DNA of 64,000 nucleotides from contig JASISA010000025.1 of assembly GCA_031771865.1 (NCBI GenBank), positions 868,001 through 932,000 of the forward strand. The letters are read 5' to 3'. Below the pieces are notes generated by a model, which worked only from the letters and a program-made list of their open reading frames with translations, had not been told where the DNA came from and searched no databases. Shown piece by piece: positions 55,725 to 64,000 of the stretch (its first letter is position 1; each line of letters begins with the position of its first letter). The DNA is from Nothophaeocryptopus gaeumannii (Eukaryota; Ascomycota; Dothideomycetes; Mycosphaerellales; Mycosphaerellaceae). Made by a program: the position numbers and the translations under genes.

Positions 55725-56682
55725 CTTGATGTTTTACGGGTGTGTCAAAATGAAAGATAGTCAGTCTCCTACCTTTTGATCGCCGCCATCATAAGGCGCC
55801 CTATTCATCCACTCGGTGCGCTGCCAGCGTTGCCGATAACCCCGGACATACCAACCGCTGTCTTGGGTATATGGTGCGAACTGACAAAGCTACTGAAGTT
55901 CTACCACAGCTGACGGAGCATTGAAGCTGGATAGCTGAAATCAATGCCGTCTCTCTACAGCCCTTTTAACATCGCTGCTCAGGTGCATGTAACATTCCAA
56001 GGCAAGTCCATCCCAGCTCTCGAAATAGTTATAAATGCTGGGTTGCCACTGAACGGCTCTGGTGGGAGGCGGCGGCCAACGAGAAACAGCGCAGGGTGGT
56101 GTTTCGATATCCGTACGATCAGGCTAGCCCAGACAAGATTGAGACAGCATGGTTTCACGGCTTAGGCAGTCTTGATTTGGTTATGGCATCTGCATGGCTC
56201 CTCCTCGGCGTTTGACTTTATGTGGGCCGCGTAAGACGGCCGCCAATTAGACCTTGGCCCAGGCGATGCTCCCCTGGCACGCTGGCTGCTGGCTTCCGCT
56301 CTGCCTGTCCATCTCTCCACACTCTCCTTCCTTTCCTCGAGACTGCATCGTCGTTGCGCCGACTGCTCTTTCGTCGCGCTTGTGTATATCATTTCTTGGA
56401 ACACTCGTTGGAGAGAAGGAGAAACACGGTCGCTTTGTCCTCGGACCGATCAATACTACATTCGCTCTACACAGCTTTGTACCCGGTGGCAACGAACCGA
56501 AACACGGCTACATTCCAGTCCGAAGCATCACAGCCTTGCCCGACGCTGTCCACGGAGTATACAAGACCTCGATTGTGTGGCACCAACCCTTTTGATCGAG
56601 GTGCGACCTACTGCGACACAGTTGAATATACCACTCACATTGTTCTGGCATCGATAGCGCGTCCAGACGTCCACACGCGACC
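55725..56682. other. Divergent intergenic between hydrolase and GH16 gene
   Basis: About 960 bp holding two promoters. I see no gene; open frames at 56222-56686 overlap the leader of the GH16 gene and show no domain. Confidence 0.4.
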
Positions 56683-58059
56683 ATGAGGCCTACATTCAGC
56701 TCCGCGGCTGCTCTGCTCGCCACCTTTACCATCGCCAACGCCGCCACAAATTGCAACGCGAATAGCAAGTGCCCGTCAGATACACCCTGCTGCTCGCAGT
56801 ATGGACAATGTGGTGTTGGAGCATATTGTCTAGGTGGATGCGATCCCAAGTCATCATTTGACCTGCAATCATGCGTCGCCGCACCGGTCTGCCAAACGAA
56901 AGATTACAAGCTCACATCTACCGACGATATTGTCCCGAATACAAAATATCTTGGAGACCCAAGTTCAGGAAATTGGGTCAGCTCTGGAACACCTGTGGGA
57001 TACAATGGCGACTCAGTGCTTCTCACCATGGCGCCGAGCACTGTCGGCACCCTGCTTTCGAGCACACACTACGTTTGGTACGGAAAGATTAGCGTGACCA
57101 TGACATCTAGTCAGGGCAAGGGTGTTGTCTCTGCTTTCATCTTGATGAGTGATATGAAGGACGAGATCGACTTCGAATTTGTTGGAGATGATGTCTCAAG
57201 CGCGCAAAGCAATTACTACTTCCAGGGCATTACTGACTGTAAGTTGCGCAACGCCTGTGATTTTCGACATGGATACTGACAGATCCCAGATCAGAACATG
57301 ACACCTCTAAATGTTTCCGACACACGACAAAACGTCCACACATACACCGTCGATTGGCAGCCGGACACGCTCACCTGGTCGATTGATGGTAACGTGATGC
57401 GCACGTTGAACAAGGCGGACACCCTGAACACAACTACTGGTGATTATCACTACCCGCAGAGTCCTTCCCGCATCCAGCTCTCTCTTTGGCCTGCCGGTCT
57501 GCAGAGCAACGGCGAGGGAACGGTCCAGTGGGCAGGTGGTCTCGTCGACTGGAACAGCCAGTACATGCAGAACGGGTACTATTACGCTATGGTGAACGAG
57601 GTCAATGTTGAGTGCTACGACCCTCCAAGCGGCTTCGCGAACGACCACGGCGACAAGGCTTATTACTACACGAGCACTTACGGCACCAACAACACAGTCG
57701 CGATCGGTAACAACAACACCGAGCTTGCATCTCTCTTCGCCAGCGGAGACAACGCGAGCTACGACCCAAATGCGAAGTCAAGCTCCAGTGCGACAGCATC
57801 CTCTGCATCAATGTCCGCAACTCCCGAGACCGTGCCTGGTATCTCTGGTGGTGGCAATGTCGCTTCCAGTGGCCAAGCTCCTACGGAATCTGACAACGAC
57901 GGGAGCTCCGGAACAGGTTCCAATGCTGCCAGCTCAAGTCCCTCATCAAGCGGCTTCTCACAAGGTGGCAGTTCGTCTGGCACGAGCGAAGCGCCGAGAA
58001 TAGTTGCTGGAAGCGCAGTTGCTCTGCTTGGTTTCTTCGTCGCGGCATTGATGTTATAA
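56683..58059 (+). CDS. GPI-anchored GH16 cell-wall transglycosylase, CRH family
   Basis: Two exons with intron 57239-57289 (51 nt) give 441 aa. After a signal peptide (MRPTFSSAAALLATFTIANA) a Cys-rich module appears, CPSDTPCCSQYGQCGVGAYC, resembling a CBM18 chitin-binding domain. The GH16 active site is DEIDFEFVG, as in Crh1/Utr2. The middle has TYTVDWQPDTLTWSIDGNV and PSRIQLSLWPAG; the end is a Ser/Gly-rich stalk, then a GPI-signal-like hydrophobic tail (VAGSAVALLGFFVAALML). Such enzymes link chitin to beta-glucan in the wall. Its anchoring depends on the GPI pathway, to which GWT1 at 47.2 kb belongs. Confidence 0.93.
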
Positions 58060-58505
58060 GGGAATGATTTGGATAGGAGAAGCGAAGATGTAATGCCTAG
58101 GTACGGCTTCCACTCCCTTGAGACAGGCGAGGCGCACTAGACGCCGCCTTGGACATGCATGGCAAGGCATTGGATTGTACAGCACCTGCCCTTGTTTTGT
58201 GAAAAGCGGGAATGTTCGGCTTCTTATCTATCTTGAGAACAGTGATCTGTGTAGCGGGTTGCATCGGCACCGCACTGTAATGTTTGAATGAGATGAATAT
58301 CCAACTCCATCGCAGTCTCTTCATCTCTCCTGAAACGTCTCGTATTTTCGTGCCTGAGGCATTAAATTCTTCGGCCTTGGCGCACCGTGCACGGGCATTT
58401 CGCTTCCACTCCAACGTCTCGAATCTTGAACATCGTCGCGAAAGGTTGTACGCAGCCTAACACCACCGAACACCGTCCAATACCTCCAACGACCCAACCG
58501 TCATC
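58060..58505. other. Intergenic, promoter of eS21 gene
   Basis: About 450 bp between two plus-strand genes. It should hold the GH16 terminator and the ribosomal protein promoter. No specific motif is called. Confidence 0.4.
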
Positions 58506-58833
58506 ATGGAGAACGAACGCGGAGAGCTCGTCGACCTGTACGTTCCACCAAAACCTCGAATAGCGCTCCAACTTCCCCGATAAATACTAAAAATTTCCTT
58601 CCAGTTACGTCCCACGCAAGTGCTCGGCCACCAACCGCATCATCAAGGCCAAGGACCACGCTTCCGTCCAGATCTCCGTCGCCAAGGTTGACGAGTCTGG
58701 CCGCGCGACTGGCGAGAACCAGGTCTACGCCCTCTGCGGCTTTGTCCGCGCCATGGGCGAGAGCGACGATGCAATCAACAGACTGGCACAGCGCGATGGT
58801 TTCCTCAAGGGTGTGTGGAGCGCAAGCCGGTAG
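58506..58833 (+). CDS. RPS21: 40S ribosomal protein eS21
   Basis: Two exons with intron 58538-58604 (67 nt, gtacgt...atactaa...ttccag) give 86 aa. The sequence starts MENERGELVDL, is joined by splicing to YVPRKCSATNRIIKAKDHAS, and ends FLKGVWSASR. This matches eS21 over its full length, which binds near the platform of the small subunit. An early intron just after the eleventh codon is typical of fungal ribosomal protein genes. Confidence 0.95.
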
Positions 58834-59460
58834 AGGAAGGCATGAGAAATGAGCTGGGAAGGAGCATATGGTGAGTGGATATGTGAGGGCAGAATAGTAG
58901 GGCAAAGAGTGAGGGCTAACTGCCGAAGTCTAGGTCGACGCTGTGTATGATGAACATGGCATAGCTGGATCACCTTTGGCGTACGGAACGGATCTCATGA
59001 AATTCTGTCACGATGGCATCGAGCGATTTCTCTCGTAGCTGAGGCAGTGCAGCAGCACTTGAGTGTGCTTGCAAGTTGAATGCACCAACCAGACTTCCAA
59101 CGCCAACAGCAGCCGACACCTTTCGTACTACTCTTCACATGTTTTCTGTTGCTGCTTCTGATAAACCATGGCTGTATATGGCCTTCTCTTTCCCTTCTCG
59201 CTAAGGTGAGTTGGATCCATGAAAGCAGGAGGAAAGGCGCGAGGTTCGGGCTTGAGCGGAGGGGTCTACGGAAACCGTGCTCTCTTTCGACTTCGCCAGC
59301 CTAGAGCAAACATGCCTTCGGGCTATCCGCCTTGAAAAAGCTGCGGTTGTTGAGCTCATTGGCTGTGGTACAGATACGGGCGGTACAATCTAACGTTACA
59401 GCTCAATCGTGAAGTCAATTGTTCACAGGCATCAGAACTCAACAGACAATCTCCACGATA
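58834..59460. other. Convergent intergenic, eS21 / HSL-like hydrolase
   Basis: About 630 bp between the 3' ends of eS21 and the HSL-like hydrolase gene. Short frames only. Confidence 0.4.
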
Positions 59461-60432
59461 TCAGAAGCCCGTCATGGCCCGGATCCGATTCTGAAATGCG
59501 AGCTTGGCGATTGTCGATTCCGGCGCGAATGCTTCGAACGAATGAGGCACTCCGGGATAAACATGCAGCTCGCAGTCGACGCTTTGCTGCATGAACATCT
59601 TCGCATACTCGATCCCTTCGTCTCGCAGGATGTCCAGCACCGGAACGTCTAGATACAACGGCGCCATCCCCTTCGCGTTCTGCAGCCTCGAAGGTGACGC
59701 AGGTGCAGAAATGTTACTCTTGAGCTCATGTCCCCCACCAAGATACGCATCCCAGCCTGTAATATTATCCTCCAAACCCCATGTCGCGAACGGCTCCAAG
59801 GCTCGAATGGGCGGATGACTTGGATTCACTGTCCGATCATCCAGGTTGCCGTTGATCACCAGATGCTTCGCGAGCTTGATGCCTCTGTTCCGGGCGAGAA
59901 TCGCCGATCCAGCACAGAGCCCTCCGCCTGCCGAGTCGCCCATGACCGCAATGCGCGCTGAGTCGATACCAAGCAAGTGCGCATTCTCGTGGACGTACGT
60001 CAATCCAGCAAAACAATCTTCTACTGGTGCCGGAAATGGATGCTCAGGCGGAAGCCGGTAATCCATCGCGTAGATTGGTACGCCAGTCATGGATACGTAC
60101 TCCGCTAACAAAGGTGAGTAGAGCTCAACGCTCAAACAGAAGTACCCGCCGCCATGTGTTTAGATGATGGCGGAACCAGTTCTGGCAGCACCGATTTTTG
60201 AGAATTTGTACAGCGGGACCTCGAAGCCATCGTATGATGGGACTTTGCCGACGAGGGTCTTTTGGACATCTTGGATTGGTGGGATCTGAGAAAGCAAGGT
60301 AGGCCAGAGGTTGTTGATAGTGGTCCTTCGAGTTTCGATGTCGCAGACCTTGGGCTTGGGTGGATTGCCGAGCTTGGGTGCGAGGTTCTTGATGTGCGCT
60401 ACATACTCCGGATCCAGAGTGAATTTTGCCAT
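59461..60432 (-). pseudogene. HSL-type alpha/beta-hydrolase gene with one in-frame TAA
   Basis: The frame starts MAKFTLDPEYVAHIKNL at 60432 and has the catalytic set of the hormone-sensitive lipase family: oxyanion motif HGGG, nucleophile motif MGDSAGGGL, acid in VPVLDILRDEG and His in YPGVPHSFEAF. Directly before HGGG the frame reads RTGSAII-stop-THGGGYFCLS, with TAA at 60160-60162. Homologues have an uninterrupted I-I/V-x-x-HGGG here. No splice site pair removes the stop without removing HGGG. The rest, about 320 codons, is intact, so the lesion is recent, tolerated by readthrough or an error. Such enzymes are cytosolic carboxylic ester hydrolases; the substrate is unknown. Confidence 0.75.
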
Positions 60433-60791
60433 GTTGTTGGTCGACTGCTGGATTATACGCCTGGAAATGCTAGCAATGTCTTTTGAGGGTATTTGAGAGG
60501 TATGAGGGGTCACAAACAAGCTCGGCACTCGCACTTTACGAGTGTCGTCATTACCGCTTTGGAGGTTTTGTTAGAGCGAGGCGCTTGCAGCCTGTCGATT
60601 GAGTCTGAGAGCGACTTTTGATATCGTGGTTAAAGTACGAGAAGACATTACTGACCGGCTCTGCCTGGTCCCCTTGAACTCAACGCCCGCCAGCCATACC
60701 CAACCCTCTATGCGAAGCAAGTGTCACCCCCCTCATGTGCTTTGTTCGTCTCAGTATACAGTCTCAAGTACCACGGCCCTCCATCTTTCAC
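60433..60791. other. Intergenic, promoter of HSL-like hydrolase
   Basis: About 360 bp between the hydrolase start and the MARVEL gene 3' end, both on the minus strand. No feature is visible. Confidence 0.35.
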
Positions 60792-61462
60792 TTAGGCCAT
60801 CCCCTTTCCCCCACCACCACTACCAGCCCTCCTAACTTTCAACCAAAGCGTTGGCAAAACAATCGTCGAGCAACTAAACAAAATCGCCAAACTAATACAC
60901 AACCCCCAAATCGCCTTCGTCTCGTAACAATTGACTCTCGTACTTCCCGCCCAATTTCCCAATCCAAGAGTCGATCCAGACTTGCCCAAATTACTCGCGA
61001 GAGCTTGAGTAAAAGTGGCTGCTGACTGGGCATTTGCGGCTGCGCTCTTGTTCTCGATGATCTGGCAGTTAAGGAAAGAGAGTGGTTTGCCGAGGACGAT
61101 GGAGACGATGACGAAGGAGAGGAGGAGGAGGAAGTCGGTTGCAGCCATGATCAATAGACCCAGGTTGGCCTGGGCGTAGAAGAAGGGGATTGTGATGAGG
61201 CAGTAGAGGGCTGCTAGGCATGTCTATGGGCAAATTAGTGTTGACGGAAATGGCGGAGTGTGAGTTTGTTTACGATTGTGAGGGTTCCGACGATTTCTCG
61301 AGGAGCTTCGACGTTTGAGCCGACGATCTCGGCGACGAAGTTTGCGGTCATACCGACGATGGCGACCATTGCGACGAGTGAGAGGCCTCGTACCATGACG
61401 AAGGTCTTGGCCAAAGGGGCGGCGCCGTAGTCGGGGACAGGCATGTTGGAAGTTGTTGTCAT
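60792..61462 (-). CDS. MARVEL-domain four-TM membrane protein
   Basis: Two exons (intron 61224-61273, 50 nt) give 206 aa. Four hydrophobic segments are visible: MVRGLSLVAMVAIVGMTANF, the segment TCLAALYCLITIPFFYAQA spliced onto exon 2, FLLLLSFVIVSIVLG and IWGLCISLAILFSCSTIVLP. A loop with FLNCQIIEN and VNCYETKAIWG carries two Cys that could pair. Spacing and length fit fungal MARVEL-like proteins, membrane-apposition proteins of the plasma membrane. The N-terminus MTTTSNMPVPDYG is short and polar. Confidence 0.8.
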
Positions 61463-62552
61463 GGTAGTCGTGAAGATACTAGAGTCGTCTTTTCCTCGTG
61501 GATATTGTCGTGATCACAGCCAGCGGGTGATCAATTTGGGGTCAGGGCGTTTTTGGCGATGTAGGAAATTAAACAGTAATCAATACTGCGATTCAAAGAG
61601 AACAGAAGGAGTGAAGAAACAAGAACAGAGAAAAGGAATTCGTAAGTGTTGCTCTGGAGGATCGTGCCAGAGCGATGAATCCCTCATACCCAGCATACTT
61701 ATACTGACTTTTCTCCTCATCGTTGAGGCGACTCAAACATAGACTGACTTATTCCTGTCTCTCAGTGAACTTGTTTGAGGTTATGGCGGTCTCATAGTCG
61801 TCCTCCAGTGAACGACTCAGAGCCAATGACAGCCGGCGGCTAGCGGAAGGTACATACTCGGCGCCTACGCATATAGAGCCGCACAGACCTTAAGCGTGTG
61901 GGCAGCAGAGGTTTGTGGCAGCCAAACCGGCTTGAGAAAGGCCTTCGGAGGTCCGTGGGGAGCGGTGGTCGTTCTGTGAGGCGCTCTGGTCTTTTGATCG
62001 ATGTGGATGGAGGAGGAGAGCGTCTGCGGATGTCTGAGATCTTCTCCGCGCGTCTGGATCATTGTGGCTCAGCTCTGGCCTGACTCGGAAATAGCGGTTC
62101 AGACATCTCCAGGCACAGAGTCTCGAGTTCGAGTTGGGGACAGAGCAAGTTGATGTGGGTGAGGAGAGGAAGTCGGAAAGCGTGTGAGGACGCGCAAGGT
62201 GGACCTAGACAGCTCTTCTCTCATTGGCCACTCAAACGGAAGCTAGCGGAAGTTAGTCCAATTCACTCGCGAAGACCTACGTCGATTCTTGCATTCATCT
62301 TCTGATCCGACAAAAGTTGTGAATGCTTGGTGATCACGAAACTTTCCGTAGAAGCTCAAATTTGAAGCAAAAGCCTTCTGGAGAGGGCAGTCTGCTTTGA
62401 GTCGACGTTTTACCATCGCGGGAGACAATTCTTGAGCCTTGCACTGGGTAAACAACATCACTCTTGCTAACTACTCCTGAGCCCGCTTCACGAGCTTCCT
62501 TGGGTATCATGTCATCATAATTTACATTCAATCAACCATCATAATGCATTGT
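61463..62552. other. Intergenic, no gene seen
   Basis: About 1.1 kb between the MARVEL gene start and the sugar transporter 3' end. It contains the MARVEL promoter; short frames show no domain. Confidence 0.4.
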
Positions 62553-64000
62553 TCACCTAGCAACACTCGACTCCCTGCTTTTCTCCTCCTTCTCCTCCTC
62601 CATCCCCCGAAGAGTCCCCACCGGCTCATTCTCACTCATAGCCCCTTGATGCACATGTCCCTCCAAATCAAGCTCCGCCTTCCCCTTCCTAACATCCTTC
62701 TCCGTCCACACGGGGTTCTTGCCTTCCTCGTGGGCCTTTTCGAAAATGGCGTCCATGGCTTCGAGCTTGTAGCCGTTGGTCTCGGGGAAGAACCAGAAGA
62801 CGACGGGGGCGTGCATGTAGTTAAAGCACATAAAAACGAAGTAGGTTTGCCAGGAGATTTTGTTGATCATTATGGGGGCGAGTTGGACGACGCCGTACTG
62901 TGGGTTTGATGGGTTAGCAGGTGATTCTTGGGTGGGGTTTGGGGGATAGACTTACGTTAATGAGCCAGTTGGAGCAAGTTGAGAAACCGTTGGCTGTGGC
63001 TCTGATCCGGATAGGTGTGATTTCTGCTGGGTAGAGCCATGTTACACCGAGCCAGCCGATAGCGAAGCAGGTGTTGTAGATGAAGATGAAGACCGTCGCC
63101 GCGTACGCTGGGGCTTTGTACGTGTCTGTAGCTTGCGACAGGCAGGCACCGATGATCAAGAGACAGGTTCCCATGCCGATCGCGCCCCAAAGCATGAGTC
63201 TTCGGCGTCCAAGTCTGTCGACAACGACCAACGCGACCACGGCAGCCAGGAAGAACTCCGTGCCGAGACATCCGGTCATCAGTCGAGATAGCTCTGCATC
63301 GAATCCAAGCGAGTCCTCGAAAACAGTAGTCGCGTAATAAGTCACAAGGTTCAGCCCGCCGAGCTGCTGGAAGGCCTGAGACAAGCAAGCAACAGTCAAT
63401 CTCCAGAGATTCATCTCCTTGCCATTGCTGAGCAGCTCCTTAGCCGTAAGCTTAGTATCCGAAGCGATAGCATTCACGCGCTCCATGTCTTTGATATCTT
63501 CGATTAGCTCTGGGTCATCGACTGGCTTGTTCTCCAGAATCGCCATGACCTCCTTCGAATTTCCTGGTTGTCCGCTCTTTATTAGCCAACGTGGACTTTC
63601 GGGGTATAGGAGCACGCCGATAATGAGTCCAACGCCGAAAATGGCTTGCAGAGCGATGGGAAAGCGCCATTGGAATGAGCCGTATTGGGTACAGAACCAG
63701 AAGCCGTAGTTGACCCAGTATGAAAGCATGATTCCTGTGGGAAGTTAGTATCAATACCTATAATACCTGAAGGGCATGTCCTACCTCCAGCGATCAAAGC
63801 ACCCTCGAATAGCACCAAGAATCCTCGAATCTTGGGAGGTGCCATCTCAGCCTGCCAGACAGGAATACTGCTCGTGTTCATACCATTTCCGAATCCGGTG
63901 ACGATCCGGCCCACTATCATCTGTGCAATGCCAAACGAGGAAGCTTGTATAGCAGTACCGACGAGCATAATCGTAGTTCCTATGAGTACAGAGCGCCGCC
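62553..64000 (-). CDS. MFS sugar transporter (N-terminus beyond right edge)
   Basis: Three visible exons (introns 63735-63784 and 62898-62955). The frame is open to base 64000, reading RRSVLIGTTIMLVGTAIQAS, so the start is outside the window. Signatures: VGRIVTGFGNGMNTSSIPVW, YPESPRWLIKSG (sugar-porter PESPR motif), FQQLGGLNLVTYYATTVFED, DRLGRRRLML and the C-terminal FFPETNGYKLEAMD (P-E-T-x-G motif). About ten of twelve membrane helices are covered. Such proteins import hexoses or other sugars by proton symport; substrate not predictable. The cytoplasmic tail is charged and ends EEEKEEKSRESSVAR. Confidence 0.92.

Noticed and set aside
56222..56686. 154-residue plus-strand open frame upstream of the GH16 gene
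   Set aside because: Overlaps the leader of the GH16 gene, Arg/Ser/Leu-rich, no motif.
1..64000. Search for CRISPR arrays, bacterial operons, transposases or toxin-antitoxin pairs
   Set aside because: Intron-rich fungal gene organisation throughout; no regularly spaced repeats, terminal inverted repeats or transposase motifs were seen.

Overview
The window is nuclear DNA of a filamentous ascomycete. The evidence is short GT-AG introns (about 45-100 nt) with CTRAY-like branch points in most genes, dense coding on both strands without operons, and Pezizomycotina-type families: a LisH SomA/Som1-like regulator, 2EXR proteins, a CRH-type GPI-anchored GH16 enzyme, a ferric reductase, a heme-thiolate peroxidase and a fungal bZIP. 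The overall flavour fits Dothideomycetes, but that is inference; no phylogenetic marker was tested.

Layout. 1-6.2 kb: 3' part of a SomA-like regulator, a 2EXR protein and a GFA/CENP-V-like protein. 6.5-8.1 kb: a DUF1479 protein. 9.1-10.9 kb: a GH1 beta-glucosidase relic with several lesions, followed by 3.3 kb without genes. 14.2-15.5 kb: a bZIP factor. 16.9-18.3 kb: a 2OG-Fe(II) oxygenase gene with one in-frame TAG. 20.5-29.6 kb: a housekeeping block with an acidic unknown protein, an EFM2-like methyltransferase, VPS28, NOC2, a coiled-coil unknown protein and CMC1. 29.8-31.2 kb: a two-membrane-segment PPxY protein. 32.6-41.8 kb: metabolism and transport, with xylitol dehydrogenase, a urea permease (DUR3 type), a zinc alcohol dehydrogenase and a ferric reductase. 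42.3-46.1 kb: a giant disordered protein. 47.2-48.8 kb: GWT1. 49.7-62 kb: an M28 peptidase with one in-frame TGA, a second 2EXR gene, a heme-thiolate peroxidase, an alpha/beta hydrolase, a GH16 transglycosylase, ribosomal protein eS21, an HSL-like hydrolase with one in-frame TAA and a MARVEL protein. 62.5 kb to the right edge: a sugar transporter that runs off the window.

Working together. The genes are mostly unrelated neighbours and I see no biosynthetic cluster. Some share a theme. GWT1 (GPI precursor synthesis) and the GPI-anchored GH16 enzyme both serve the cell wall. NOC2, eS21 and the EFM2-like enzyme all serve ribosome assembly or translation. The urea permease has several GATA-factor motifs upstream, as expected for nitrogen control.

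The most striking pattern is that several genes with otherwise intact coding sequence carry a single in-frame stop (TAG, TGA, TAA and possibly another TAG), beside one clearly degenerate GH1 gene. I found no tRNA, rRNA, CRISPR array, intact transposon or convincing new defence-like system.
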